Notes: generated by a model from the letters alone, not told the origin. Numbered from the stretch's first letter, positions 1 through 8,694 are shown. The stretch: 64,000 nt of DNA from Gammaproteobacteria bacterium (GCA_025350055.1 JANXYK010000011.1:62001-126000); one strand, 5' to 3'. Made by a program: numbers and translations.

Positions 1-1
1 C

Positions 2-292
2 TTCCAGGGCAAGCCGGCCTGCGTGCGCATCGACATGGGTCGCGGTGTCTGCGGCACGGCCGCCGCAAGCCGGCAATCGGTACGGGTTGCCGACGTGCAT
101 GAATTCCCGGGCCACATCGCCTGCGATGCGGCATCGCGCTCTGAGCTGGTAGTGCCGGCGATGCGCGCCGACGGGGGCCTGCTCGGCGTCTTCGATCTCG
201 ACAGCCCCTTGCTGTCGCGATTCACGGCCGTTGACCAGCAGGGCATCGAGAGCGCCGTGCGGGCACTGCTCCTCGCCAGCGACTGCGGTTGA
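2..292 (+). CDS. msrC: Free methionine-(R)-sulfoxide reductase, 5'-truncated by the window edge
   Basis: GAF-domain enzyme that reduces free methionine-R-sulfoxide with thioredoxin. Only the C-terminal 96 residues are in the window, read in frame from base 2. The fragment carries PACVRI, GRGVCG and HIACDAAS. Its three cysteines (fragment residues 7, 17, 41) have the same 10- and 24-residue spacing as the catalytic and resolving cysteines Cys84, Cys94 and Cys118 of the E. coli enzyme, as I recall that family. The GVFDLDSPL and RFT segments near the end are also typical. The stop is TGA at 290-292. Confidence 0.93.
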   Translation, partial: FQGKPACVRIDMGRGVCGTAAASRQSVRVADVHEFPGHIACDAASRSELVVPAMRADGGLLGVFDLDSPLLSRFTAVDQQGIESAVRALLLASDCG

Positions 293-479
293 ATCAATCG
301 CCGACGGTCAAATCCACCGGCAGCGGTTAAATCGTGCGCCAAGCTGCGGGCTTTATCCGGGCATAATCGCCGCGCTTATTCCATAACGCTGCGGCGCGCA
401 TTGCGTTGACAGACTTCTGCGCGATTTGCGTGAGCGCCATCATGGAAAGCCGGGGCACGCAGACGGCATGCTGTAACCC

Positions 480-572
480 ATGGAAACCAAAGACACGTTC
501 ATGCGTTTTGTCGTCATCGGCTCGATCGTCGTGGTAGGCGCGCTCGCGTTTATCGTACGCATGCATGCCTGA
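480..572 (+). CDS. Possible 30-aa single-pass membrane protein
   Basis: ATG at 480 opens a 30-codon frame ending in TGA at 570-572. The product has a charged start (METKDTF), one hydrophobic run of about 16 residues (VVIGSIVVVGALAFIV) and a short basic end (RMHA), the usual look of a small bitopic membrane protein. No convincing Shine-Dalgarno sequence lies upstream, so expression is uncertain. It is the only coding candidate I see in the 380-base gap between the methionine sulfoxide reductase gene and the DUF4136 lipoprotein gene; the rest of that gap holds nothing I can name. Confidence 0.3.
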   Translation: METKDTFMRFVVIGSIVVVGALAFIVRMHA

Positions 573-672
573 TGAGAGTGGGCCGCGCCGCCAAAGAACT
601 TTTCCAGCGGCCCCGGACTCTATACTAGGATAGAAGACCAGACCCGGGCTGTCGTCCGGGCAGGAGGGGTCA

Positions 673-1281
673 ATGTCAGCGTATAGAAATCTCGGAATCC
701 TGGCCGCCACCGCTGCTGTAGCGCTCAGCGGTTGTGCCTTGCAGGCGCGCACCGATAGCGATGCCAAAGCTTCCGTGGGCATGTGCCACACTTACACATT
801 TGGCGATACCGAGCAGAAGCATCCCGACTCTGCGCCGGCCTTCGGCAATCCCTTGAATGAAAAGCGCCTGCGCGAAGCGATCCAGGCGAAGCTGAACGAG
901 CGCGGCATGCAACCCGCCACGGAATCGGCGGCCGATTGCGCCGTGGGTTATGCGATCGGCTCGCGCCTCGCACTCGATGATGCCTATCCGCGCGCCGGTT
1001 GGGGCTGGAGCTGGGGCATGGGTTGGGGCTGGGGCCGTCGCGGCAGTTTCGGTTCGCTGGCCTGGGATTCCGGTCCGCGTGACTACCGTGAAGGCCGGGT
1101 ATCGGTGAATCTCTACAACGCCCACAGCCACGAAGCCCTCTGGCATGCCTATGTCGATGTGGACGTCACACGCCTGACTGGCGCCGAAGCCGAAAAGCGC
1201 ATCAATGAAGCGGTCGCGGCCATCTTTGCCAAGTTTCCCGCTGCTGCGGTAGCTACGGCAACCCCGGCGGTGAAGAGCTGA
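673..1281 (+). CDS. DUF4136-family lipoprotein
   Basis: Predicted envelope lipoprotein of 202 residues with unknown biochemical role. The N-terminus is a signal peptide ending in a lipobox (ALSGC, lipidated Cys about 21). The body fits the DUF4136 pattern: a YTFGD strand near the start, a central Trp/Gly-rich stretch (about residues 99-117), and a C-terminal segment of the type EALWHAYVDVDV followed by a helix KRINEAVAAIFAKFP. GAGGG lies just upstream of the ATG and fixes the start. The gene is followed by a 12-bp perfect hairpin at 1295-1326. Confidence 0.8.
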   Translation: MSAYRNLGILAATAAVALSGCALQARTDSDAKASVGMCHTYTFGDTEQKHPDSAPAFGNPLNEKRLREAIQAKLNERGMQPATESAADCAVGYAIGSRLALDDAYPRAGWGWSWGMGWGWGRRGSFGSLAWDSGPRDYREGRVSVNLYNAHSHEALWHAYVDVDVTRLTGAEAEKRINEAVAAIFAKFPAAAVATATPAVKS

Positions 1282-1294
1282 GGTAAGGCTTACG

Positions 1295-1326
1295 CATGAC
1301 GGCGCCACGATTACGGCGCCGTCATG
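1295..1326. terminator. 12-bp perfect inverted repeat downstream of the DUF4136 gene
   Basis: CATGACGGCGCC (1295-1306) and GGCGCCGTCATG (1315-1326) pair perfectly around an 8-base loop. There is no T-tract on either strand, so it may be a weak terminator or an mRNA 3'-end stabiliser. Confidence 0.5.
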
Positions 1327-1412
1327 ATTAAGCGCATGTCACGAACGGATTGCTCCTGGCAGGTAATACTCTGAGCCGCCCGCAAGGGTTCAATCAATTC
1401 AGGAGCAATGCA

Positions 1413-1649
1413 ATGAAATCCCAGATCGCCGTTGTCGCAGCTGCCGTGGCTGCGCTGTCCGCCGCCCCCATGTTCGCCCTGGCCGCTGATGCCGCGGCGC
1501 CGGCTGCCGCTCCGGCTGCAACGGCTCCTGCCGCCAAGCCTGCCGCTTCGGCCGATGCCAAGAAGAGTGGCCACAAGGGGCACCACCACCACCACGCGCA
1601 TGCCAAGGGTAGTGATGCCAGCGCGGCACCGGCCAGCCCGACCAAGTAA
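1413..1649 (+). CDS. Small exported Ala/Pro-rich protein with a histidine cluster
   Basis: A 78-residue protein with a clear Sec signal peptide (cleavage likely after the Ala run at about residue 25). It continues as a low-complexity Ala/Pro/Lys chain and holds His54, His57-61 and His63 near the C-terminus. AGGAGC seven bases before the ATG at 1413 supports this start over the GTG/ATG-type starts further upstream. The gene is followed by a strong intrinsic terminator. The His cluster suggests periplasmic metal binding, but that is inference; I know of no named family for it. Confidence 0.7.
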   Translation: MKSQIAVVAAAVAALSAAPMFALAADAAAPAAAPAATAPAAKPAASADAKKSGHKGHHHHHAHAKGSDASAAPASPTK

Positions 1650-1676
1650 GACATCCCCTTACAGACTGGTTTGGAG

Positions 1677-1704
1677 CAGGGCGCCACGGGGCGCCCTGTT
1701 TTTT
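1677..1704 (+). terminator. Rho-independent terminator
   Basis: A 9-bp GC-rich stem, CAGGGCGCC (1677-1685) and GGCGCCCTG (1690-1698), with a 4-base loop is followed directly by six Ts. It ends the transcript of the His-rich small protein. Confidence 0.92.
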
Positions 1705-1799
1705 GCGGCACTATATGCGCGCCGAAGGATCACAATAGCGGTAAGCAATGCAGCGGCGAACAGCTTCGCCGGACGTTGCCGACTAGCGAGGGTATCAAG

Positions 1800-3674
1800 A
1801 TGGCACCTGCTGAACCGGCTGTAATTTCGCGGCCCACGCGCTTCCTGTTGCCGGCACTGCTGCTGTTGCTCGGCGCACTGCTGTACGCCGTGCGCGCGAG
1901 CGCCGATGTCGGTATCGGCGACGACCCGCCGGGTCGCGTGGCGCGCGTCAATCTGCTCGATGGCCACGGCTCGGTGCAACTCGCGGGCAGCGAGAGCTGG
2001 GTCGAAGACCTGGTGAACCGTCCGCTCACCGGCGGCGACAAATTGTGGATCGAATCGGGCGCGCGCGCCGAAGTGCATATCGGCTCCGCGGTATTGCGCC
2101 TGGGCGCCAGCACCGCGCTGCAGTTCATCACCATCGACGATCGCACCATCCGCCTGCGCGTAACCGCTGGCGCGCTGAGTGTGCGGCTGCGGCAGCTCGA
2201 TACCGACGAAGTGTTCAACATCGAAACGCCGGCCGGTGACATCGAACTGATGGAGCCGGGTGGTTATCGCCTCGATGTCGCCGATCGCGACGAGCGTGCG
2301 CGCATCGCCGTGTGGAGCGGACGTGCGCGCGTGCAGGGCGAGGGCGGCTTGCAGGTGCTGCATACCAACGAGAGCGCCGAGATTTTTGGCGGCGATCAAG
2401 CAGGCATCGAAGTGGCTGCAGCCGGTGGCACCGACAGCCTCGACCTGTGGGCCGAAGATCGCGACCGACGCGAAGATGAATCGCGCTCGGCGCGTTACGT
2501 CTCGCGCGATGTCGTGGGCTACGAGACCCTGGATGGCTATGGCGACTGGGTGGTCGATCCGATCTACGGTTCAGTGTGGGTGCCGCAGCACCTGGCTTAC
2601 GACTGGGCACCTTTCAGGTTCGGTTACTGGAGCTGGGTCGGCCCCTGGGGATGGACCTGGATCGACGACGCTCCCTGGGGTTTCGCGCCCTGTCATTACG
2701 GTCGCTGGATACATCGTGGCGAAGGCTGGGGCTGGGTGCCAGGCCCTGTGCACGGGCATCGGCCGATCTTTGCGCCGGCGCTGGTAGCCTGGGTCGGTGC
2801 GCGTCCCGAGCGTTACACCGATCCGCGTCATGCGCCGCGCGTGGGCTGGGTGCCGCTGGGCTACAACGAAGTGTACCGGCCGCCTTATCACGCGAGCCGC
2901 GACTACCTGCAGAACGCCAACGCCAGCAACACGCACCTGGAGCGCGGCGTACTGACGCGCACGCTGGACCAGATGCGTGACGATGATGCGCACGATGGCC
3001 AGCGCGGGCAACACCGTTACATGCATCAGGACGTGCCGGGCGCCGTGACCACCGTGTCGCGCGATACCTTCATCTCGGCGCGCCCGGTGGGGCGGAACCT
3101 GCTCAAGCCGAACGCCGACGAGTTGCGCGGCGCCAACGTGCACACCGGTGCGATCGACATCAAACCCGGCGCGCAGAGCTTCGGGCGCGAATTGCCGCGC
3201 GACCGGCCGGTCTCGCGCCCCGATCGCGCAATCTTCGAGCGACCAGTGATGTCGTCGAATCCGGAAGTGAGTCCGCGTGGCACGCCCGTGCGCGTGCCGG
3301 GCACAATGCCGCAGCGACGCCTGGAAGTACCGGATACGTCGGCGCGAGCGCCCGATCGCGCCGGTGCCTTCACGCTGCGCAATGCGCCCCCGCAGCAATC
3401 TTCGCCGCCCGTGCGGGAGGCGCCGGTGCGCGAGCCGCGCGGGCGTGAGCCGCGCGTGCGCGAAGTGCCGTCGGTACGCGACGTACCGCCAACGCGCGAA
3501 CTGCCGCCGCCGCCGCGCCCGGTGCAGGTGACGCCGCGTCCCACCCACACGCCGCCGGCGCCGCCCGTGCAACACACCGAGCGTCCGCCGCCACCGCCGC
3601 CACAGTCATCGCCGCCGCCTGCGCATACGCACCAGGATCACGCCGATCGCACCGATCACGGGCGCGGTCGCTAG
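1800..3674 (+). CDS. FecR-domain protein with DUF6600 module and proline/arginine-rich tail
   Basis: Envelope protein of 624 residues. A hydrophobic segment at about 14-36 acts as a signal anchor. It is followed by a FecR-like beta domain (about 45-220: VQLAGSESW, GARAEVHIGSAVLRLG, FNIETPAGDIEL). A Trp/Tyr-rich DUF6600 module (about 240-370) has YETLDGYGDWVVDPIYGSVW and repeated GRW/GWGWVP motifs. From about residue 490 the chain becomes a Pro/Arg low-complexity tail. GAGGG upstream of ATG 1800 supports the start; reading further upstream would run back through the preceding terminator. No sigma/FecI partner is adjacent, so this is probably not an iron-uptake regulator of the classical type. 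Confidence 0.82.
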   Translation: MAPAEPAVISRPTRFLLPALLLLLGALLYAVRASADVGIGDDPPGRVARVNLLDGHGSVQLAGSESWVEDLVNRPLTGGDKLWIESGARAEVHIGSAVLRLGASTALQFITIDDRTIRLRVTAGALSVRLRQLDTDEVFNIETPAGDIELMEPGGYRLDVADRDERARIAVWSGRARVQGEGGLQVLHTNESAEIFGGDQAGIEVAAAGGTDSLDLWAEDRDRREDESRSARYVSRDVVGYETLDGYGDWVVDPIYGSVWVPQHLAYDWAPFRFGYWSWVGPWGWTWIDDAPWGFAPCHYGRWIHRGEGWGWVPGPVHGHRPIFAPALVAWVGARPERYTDPRHAPRVGWVPLGYNEVYRPPYHASRDYLQNANASNTHLERGVLTRTLDQMRDDDAHDGQRGQHRYMHQDVPGAVTTVSRDTFISARPVGRNLLKPNADELRGANVHTGAIDIKPGAQSFGRELPRDRPVSRPDRAIFERPVMSSNPEVSPRGTPVRVPGTMPQRRLEVPDTSARAPDRAGAFTLRNAPPQQSSPPVREAPVREPRGREPRVREVPSVRDVPPTRELPPPPRPVQVTPRPTHTPPAPPVQHTERPPPPPPQSSPPPAHTHQDHADRTDHGRGR

Positions 3675-3692
3675 CGCGACTGATCGGCGCCC

Positions 3693-4241
3693 TTAGCGCG
3701 ACGGCCTGGCGGCGGCGCGCCACGCGTCGCGATCGATCGTGTAGATCACATTGATGTTGGCGGTCTCGCCGTAGTACGCGACCGGTGCCGAACCGATGTA
3801 CACACCGCCCAGGCGTTCCATCGCGATGCGCGAGCGCCGGTTGTTCTCGCCCACATGAAACACTACGCGCTGCAGCTGCCCGAAGACGTGATCGAGCATC
3901 AGCGACTTCATCGATCGGTTGCTGCCACCGCCCCAGTGGCTGCGCGCCAGGAAGGTGTAGCCGATCGCCACGGTGCCAGCGGTTTCATCGAGCTCGTAGT
4001 AGCGCGTGCTGCCAATCACTACGCCCGAGCTGGCGTCGCTGACCAGGAAAGCGCCGCCCGACTGCATGGCGCCCTGGAAATAAGTGCTGAACACTTCGTG
4101 ACGATAGCGATCGCGATTGGGGTGCTGCTCCCAGATCAAAGGATCGCTGGCGACGGCGTAGAGCGCGGGAAGATCTTTGGCCCGCAGGGGGCGCAGGCGC
4201 ACCAGCGAATCTGCCAGGCTGGGCTGCAGGTTGAAGGCCAC
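3693..4241 (-). CDS. GNAT-family N-acetyltransferase (RimJ/RimL-like)
   Basis: A 182-residue acetyl-CoA-dependent acyltransferase. It starts with the VRLRPLRAKDLPALY segment typical of RimJ/RimL-type GNATs and has the central strand pair VIGSTRYYELDET..TVAIGYTFL. The acetyl-CoA region is WGGGSNRSMKSLMLDHVF and the late FHVGENNRRSRIAMERLGG motif is present. It is convergent with the FecR gene. The substrate (protein N-terminus, small amine or other) cannot be told from sequence. Confidence 0.87.
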   Translation of the reverse strand: MAFNLQPSLADSLVRLRPLRAKDLPALYAVASDPLIWEQHPNRDRYRHEVFSTYFQGAMQSGGAFLVSDASSGVVIGSTRYYELDETAGTVAIGYTFLARSHWGGGSNRSMKSLMLDHVFGQLQRVVFHVGENNRRSRIAMERLGGVYIGSAPVAYYGETANINVIYTIDRDAWRAAARPSR

Positions 4242-4286
4242 GGTGCCGCTGAGGCTAGTGTGCGCTCGCGTCGGAGCGCGGCAGCG

Positions 4287-5096
4287 TCAGGGTTTGGCGG
4301 CAGCGCTGTACAGCGGCAGCACGCGCGGCAACAGCGCCTGCAGGTCCGCCTGGCGGGTGCTGCTGGAAGGGTGCGTGCTCAGGAACGCCGGCGTGCTGCC
4401 ACTGCCAGCCTGGGCCATCTTCTGCCACAGCGTCAGTGCAGCGTGCGGATCGTAGCCAGCGCGCGCCATCAATTCGAGGCCGACGCGATCAGCTTCGGAT
4501 TCCTGCACGCGACTGCGCGGCAGGCCGAAGGTGACCTGCGTGATCATGCCGGCAAGCTGCACGCCCGAATCGCCGATGCCCGCCAGTGCGCCGAGCGCGC
4601 CCAGACCAATCTGCTCGGCATAGGCGCGCGACACTGCTTCGCGGCTGTGCTCGCGCAAGGCATGCGCCATTTCGTGGCCGATGACGGTGGCGAGTTCGGC
4701 GTCGCTGAGTTTCAGTTTGTCGATCAGCCCGGAGTACACCATGATCTTGCCCCCCGGCATGCAGTAGGCGTTGAGCTCGCTGGTGGTCTGAACATTCACG
4801 TCCCAGGCCCAGTTGGCCGCATCGGGCCGGAACACCGTGGTCTGCTTGATCAACCGCTCGGAGATCGTACGCACGCGCTTGGCCTGCGCGGCATCGGTGT
4901 TGAGCTGGCCCTTTTCGCGCGCCTTGCCCAGCTCGTCGGCATAGGATTTCAGCGCGCCTTGTTCGACGTCGGCTTCGGAAACCAGCATCACCTGTTTGCG
5001 ATCCACGCCTACCGCGCCTGGCGCGGTGGTGTGCACCGTCTGGCAGCCGCCCAGCAGCAGGGCCGCGCAGGCCGTAGCAAAGATGAGGTATTTCAT
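4287..5096 (-). CDS. M48-family zinc metalloprotease lipoprotein
   Basis: Predicted membrane-anchored metalloprotease of 269 residues, related to LoiP/YcaL/YggG-type peptidases. I chose the ATG at 5096 because it gives a compact lipoprotein signal (LLLGGC, Cys 18); an ATG 36 bases upstream adds 12 residues and has AGAGG directly against it. The zinc motif HEMAH is at about 141-145, preceded by ELATVIG, and the third-ligand motif ESEADRVG is at about 199-206. Likely role is envelope protein quality control. Confidence 0.9.
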   Translation of the reverse strand: MKYLIFATACAALLLGGCQTVHTTAPGAVGVDRKQVMLVSEADVEQGALKSYADELGKAREKGQLNTDAAQAKRVRTISERLIKQTTVFRPDAANWAWDVNVQTTSELNAYCMPGGKIMVYSGLIDKLKLSDAELATVIGHEMAHALREHSREAVSRAYAEQIGLGALGALAGIGDSGVQLAGMITQVTFGLPRSRVQESEADRVGLELMARAGYDPHAALTLWQKMAQAGSGSTPAFLSTHPSSSTRQADLQALLPRVLPLYSAAAKP

Positions 5097-5223
5097 ACAG
5101 ACATCATAACTGCTGCATGACAGGAGTTTCATCCTCTGGAAGTCAGCGTCCGACTAGGATACCGGCCAGCCCGGCGGCCACGGTGGCGCGCCGGGATCGC
5201 AATCACTTTCAGGAGCAGAGGGT

Positions 5224-5748
5224 ATGAAGATGTACCGTACGATTTTCGGACTCGGCGTCGGCCTGCTGGCGGCGTTGGTAGTCCAGGCGCAAGCGCCCGC
5301 GGCGGCGCCGGCTGGTACGACCGGCATGTGCAAAGACGGCAGCTATTATTCCGGCGCCAGCAAGCAGGGCGCCTGTCGCGGGCACAAGGGCGTGAAGGAA
5401 TGGTACGGCGCGAACGGCGCTGCACCGGCAGCGGCTGCACCCGCGGCCCCGGCACCCACCACGTCCGCAGCGCATCGCGCCTCAAAGAAAGAGCGCGCCG
5501 CAGCTGAAGCTGCCGCAGCTCCTGCGGCAGCTGCCGCGACGGCGGCACCTGCTGCGCCACGTTACACGCCTCCGGCGACGGCTGCCCCTGGCGGCGGTGC
5601 GGGCCAGGTGTGGGTCAACACCAAGTCGAAGGTCTATCACTGCCAGAGTGACTTCAACTACGGCAAAACCAAGGAAGGCCAGTACATGACCGAAGCCGCT
5701 GCCAAAGCGTCCGGCGCGCGTCCGGCGCGCGGCAAGGCCTGCCAGTAA
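5224..5748 (+). CDS. Exported DUF3761-like protein
   Basis: A 174-residue secreted protein with a signal peptide in the first 22 residues. An N-terminal Cys-containing motif (MCKDGSYYSG..QGACRGHKGVKEWYG) resembles DUF3761. An Ala/Pro linker follows, then a C-terminal block (VWVNTKSKVYHC...YGKTKEGQYMTEAAA) that I recognise as a recurrent motif in small bacterial exported proteins. Four cysteines in the mature part may form disulfides. AGGAG and GAGGG precede the ATG. Function is unknown. Confidence 0.72.
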   Translation: MKMYRTIFGLGVGLLAALVVQAQAPAAAPAGTTGMCKDGSYYSGASKQGACRGHKGVKEWYGANGAAPAAAAPAAPAPTTSAAHRASKKERAAAEAAAAPAAAAATAAPAAPRYTPPATAAPGGGAGQVWVNTKSKVYHCQSDFNYGKTKEGQYMTEAAAKASGARPARGKACQ

Positions 5749-5761
5749 ACGGATGCGGCCT

Positions 5762-5791
5762 CGCCAGCACCGCCCTCAGGCGGTGCTGGCG
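5762..5791. terminator. Bidirectional hairpin terminator between convergent genes
   Basis: A perfect 13-bp stem, CGCCAGCACCGCC (5762-5774) and GGCGGTGCTGGCG (5779-5791), with a CTCA loop. It sits between the DUF3761-like gene and the reverse-strand GST gene; the loop contains the GST stop codon. There is no clear T-tract. Confidence 0.65.
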
Positions 5792-6420
5792 GGCGCCGTG
5801 AAGTCGAGGCGCGAGGCTGCGAATTCCGGCAAGGCCTCGCAGCGTTTCACCAGCGTCCTCAAGGCCGGATAGCGCTGCGGTTCCGCAGCCAGGGCCACCG
5901 CGCCATCGAGAAAGCCGAGCGCGCAGCTCACGCTGATGTCGGCCTGCGTCATGCGATCACCCACCAGCCATGGCCCGCTGCGAGCCGCGCAGCGTTGCTC
6001 GAGTTCCGTGAGCGCGCCGGCGACCTGGGTACGCAGCCGCGCCAGCCAGGGCTCATGTGCCTTGTCCGCAGGGCGAAACACGCGCTCGTAGACTTGCAGT
6101 GCGCCTTTCTCGGCCGCACCTGTGGCCAGCGCCATCAGGTGCAGTGCATTGCGCCGCGCCGTACCGCTGTGCGGCAGCAGCGCGCGCTCGGCTCCGGCCA
6201 GTTCATCCAGGTAATCGAGTATGGCCGCCGATTCGATCAGCGCGATGCCATCCTCGAGCAGCAGCACGGGCACCCGGCCCAGCGGATTGTGCGCACGGAT
6301 GCGCTCTAAGTCGCGTCCCACCGACCAGTCGCGATGCTCGAAGGGAATGCCGAGCAGACGCATGCTCACTGCCACGCGGCGCACGAAGGGCGAATCGAAC
6401 ATGCCAATCAGGATTTTCAT
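5776..6420 (-). CDS. Glutathione S-transferase family protein
   Basis: A 214-residue two-domain GST. The N-terminal thioredoxin fold has MFDSPFVRRV, the cis-Pro motif NPLGRVPVLLLEDG and the glutathione-contact ESAAILDYLDEL. The all-alpha C-terminal domain includes TQADISVSCALGFL (about 160-175). ATG 6420 gives the family-standard start (MKILIGMFDSPFVRRV); a longer frame to 6498 adds an unlikely 26-residue leader. The gene is divergent from the sulfurtransferase gene. Confidence 0.9.
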   Translation of the reverse strand: MKILIGMFDSPFVRRVAVSMRLLGIPFEHRDWSVGRDLERIRAHNPLGRVPVLLLEDGIALIESAAILDYLDELAGAERALLPHSGTARRNALHLMALATGAAEKGALQVYERVFRPADKAHEPWLARLRTQVAGALTELEQRCAARSGPWLVGDRMTQADISVSCALGFLDGAVALAAEPQRYPALRTLVKRCEALPEFAASRLDFTAPASTA

Positions 6421-6503
6421 CAGGTGATTATGGCAGAGCAGGATGCCGGCGGGTGCAGGGCGCTGTGCTTGCGCGCCTGCCGGGCTCGATTGCATCATGA
6501 GCC

Positions 6504-7373
6504 ATGGAACATCTGATCAGCACCGCCGCGCTGGCCACCGAATTGGGCGCGGGCGATCTCGTGGTCTGCGATGCCACGCTCTATCTGCCTGGCGATGCGC
6601 GCGTGGCGCGCACGCTGTATGAGGCCACGCACATTCCCGGCGCGCGTTTTTTCGATATTAACGCGATTGCCGATACCGACAGCAGCCTGCCCCACATGGT
6701 GCCAGCCGTGAGTCGCCTCGAGCGCATGGTCAGTGAACTCGGCATCACCAATGACAGCAGGCTGGTGTTCTACGACCAGCAGGGACTGTTCTCGGCGGCG
6801 CGCGCCTGGTGGCTGATGCGCCTGTTTGGCCATCGCCAGGTGGTGGTGCTCGATGGCGGGCTGCCGAAATGGCAGCGTGAAGGGCGCGCGCTGCAAGCTA
6901 CCGCTGCATCGGCAGGCACGCCGCCCGCGACAGCAACGCAGCATCCGGCGCGGCCGTGCTATCAGGCCACGCTGCACGCGCAACGCCTGCGTGGCATCGG
7001 CGACATGCTCGACAACCTGCACAGCCACCGCGAACTGGTGCTCGACGCACGCTCCGCGGATCGTTTCCACGCGCGCGCACCCGAGCCGCGCCCGGGACTG
7101 CGTTCAGGCCATATTCCAGGCGCGCGCAGCATTCCCTTTGGCGAGTTGCTGGCGCCCGACCAGACCCTGCTGCCGCGCGCCGCATTGCGCGAGCGTTTCG
7201 CCCGTGCCGGTGTCGGTGCGGATAGTGCGGTCGTGACCAGTTGCGGGTCGGGTGTTACCGCTGCGGTGTTGACGCTCGGACTAGCGGTTGCCGGATTGCC
7301 CGAGGGCGCGTTGTACGACGGCTCGTGGTCTGAATGGGGCGCGCGCACCGATACGCCAGTGCAGTCTTCCTGA
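6504..7373 (+). CDS. sseA: 3-mercaptopyruvate/thiosulfate sulfurtransferase
   Basis: A 289-residue tandem rhodanese. The N-terminal catalytically silent domain has HIPGARFFDI and DSSLPHMVP. The C-terminal domain has VLDARSADRFHARAPEPRPGLRSGHIPGA-type motifs. The active-site loop CGSGVTA (catalytic Cys about 247) is the form typical of 3-mercaptopyruvate sulfurtransferases rather than plain rhodaneses. It is followed after 11 bases by a second GST gene, so both may be co-transcribed for sulfur/thiol metabolism. Confidence 0.9.
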   Translation: MEHLISTAALATELGAGDLVVCDATLYLPGDARVARTLYEATHIPGARFFDINAIADTDSSLPHMVPAVSRLERMVSELGITNDSRLVFYDQQGLFSAARAWWLMRLFGHRQVVVLDGGLPKWQREGRALQATAASAGTPPATATQHPARPCYQATLHAQRLRGIGDMLDNLHSHRELVLDARSADRFHARAPEPRPGLRSGHIPGARSIPFGELLAPDQTLLPRAALRERFARAGVGADSAVVTSCGSGVTAAVLTLGLAVAGLPEGALYDGSWSEWGARTDTPVQSS

Positions 7374-7384
7374 GGAGTCGTGCG

Positions 7385-7999
7385 ATGATCACCCTGTATG
7401 ACTATCTTGATTCGGGCAACGGCTACAAGGCGCGACTGCTGCTCTCGCAGCTGGCGATGCCCTATCGCTACGTGGAGCTCGACATCCTGCAGGGTGCAGC
7501 GCGCACGCCGCAGTTCCTGGCGAAAAATCCTAATGGCACTATACCGGTGCTGGAGCTGGCAGACGGTCGCTGCCTGCCCGAGTCCGACGCTATATTGTGG
7601 TATCTGGCCGAGGGCAGCGCCTTCCTGCCAGCCGAGCGCTTCGATCGTGCGCAGGTGCTGCGCTGGCTGTGCTTCGAGCAGTACAGTCACGAGCCCTACG
7701 TGGCCACGCCGCGTTTCATCGTGCGTCACCTGCCGGCTGACAGTCCGCGCCGTGCTGAATTGCCGCAGCGCCTGACGCGCGGCCGCGCCGCACTGCAGGT
7801 GATGGAAAGGCATCTGGCGACGCGCGCGTTCTTCGTGGCCGAGCGTTACAGCATCGCCGACATCGCGCTCTACGCCTACACCCACGTGGCGCCCGATGGT
7901 GGATTGGAACTCGAAGCTTACCCCAGCGTGCGCAACTGGCTGGCGCGCGTGGCCGCGCAACCTGGTTACGTGCGCCTGCTTGATCGTCCGGGCGCCTAG
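7385..7999 (+). CDS. Glutathione S-transferase family protein
   Basis: A 204-residue GST. The N-terminal thioredoxin-like domain contains DSGNGYKARLLL, NPNGTIPVLEL (cis-Pro) and LPESDAILWYLAEG. The C-terminal helical domain ends with FFVAERYSIADIALYAYTH, the usual N-capping box, and a VRNWLARVAAQPGYV motif. GAGGAG upstream of ATG 7385 fixes the start. It lies directly downstream of the sulfurtransferase gene in the same direction. The substrate is unknown. Confidence 0.9.
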   Translation: MITLYDYLDSGNGYKARLLLSQLAMPYRYVELDILQGAARTPQFLAKNPNGTIPVLELADGRCLPESDAILWYLAEGSAFLPAERFDRAQVLRWLCFEQYSHEPYVATPRFIVRHLPADSPRRAELPQRLTRGRAALQVMERHLATRAFFVAERYSIADIALYAYTHVAPDGGLELEAYPSVRNWLARVAAQPGYVRLLDRPGA

Positions 8000-8016
8000 A
8001 GCGCGCGCAGCCGGCA

Positions 8017-8601
8017 TCAGAAACTGAACGGACCCTCGCAGATCGTCTGCGCCACCGGCCGCCTGTCGCTCGGCGTCTCGCGACGTCGCAGGTCTTCCGG
8101 CAGCACTTGCGGCGCTGCGGGCTTGCCGAGCACGATCATCGCCTCGACGGCAAATTGCGCGGGCACACGCAACACGCGCCGCGCGCGCTCATAGTCGAAG
8201 CCCTGGATGCCATGCGCCACGATGCCGTTGAGCGCAGCCTGCAGCGCCAGGCTCATCCAGGCAGCGCCGCTGTCATAGGAATGCGTGATGCAGAGCCGCT
8301 GCTCATCGAACTGTAATCGCGAGATCACCAGCACCAGTGCTCCCGCGCGCTCGGCCCAGATCCGATTGCCGGGCAAGAGCAGATCGAGGAACGCCGGCCA
8401 GAACTCGCTGTCGCGGCGCGCATACAGGAAGCGCCACGGCTGGAAGTTCATCGACGAGGGCGCCCAGCGGGCCGCTTCGAACAGCGTCAGCATTTCCGCT
8501 TCGCTCAGGGCTTCCCCGGAGAATGCGCGCCCCGACCAGCGGTCGGGAAACTGCGGATTCACGGCATGTTCGCTGCGCCGCTGACTGCTGCCCTTGATCA
8601 T
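8017..8601 (-). CDS. Nitroreductase-family oxidoreductase
   Basis: FMN-dependent NAD(P)H oxidoreductase of 194 residues. Family signs are the N-terminal RWSGRAFS and ARWAPSSMNFQPWRFLY motif (FMN binding), the central GAAWMSLALQAALNGIVAHGI segment, and EAMIVLGKPA near the end. ATG 8601 with AAGGA/AAGG upstream gives the family-typical length; a 24-residue upstream extension looks untranslated. It is convergent with the GST gene and divergent from dodecin. Confidence 0.9.
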   Translation of the reverse strand: MIKGSSQRRSEHAVNPQFPDRWSGRAFSGEALSEAEMLTLFEAARWAPSSMNFQPWRFLYARRDSEFWPAFLDLLLPGNRIWAERAGALVLVISRLQFDEQRLCITHSYDSGAAWMSLALQAALNGIVAHGIQGFDYERARRVLRVPAQFAVEAMIVLGKPAAPQVLPEDLRRRETPSDRRPVAQTICEGPFSF

Positions 8602-8694
8602 CTGCCTTGTCCTTGTGAGCCCTGGTGCAGACGCGTAACCTGCGTCGTGCCGTAATGACAATTCTATAAGCAAAACACCAGGAGTGATCGCACC

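Noticed and set aside
1800-2700. FecR-domain protein as part of a FecI/FecR iron-uptake system
   Set aside because: No ECF sigma factor or TonB receptor gene is adjacent, and the DUF6600 module points to a different envelope role.
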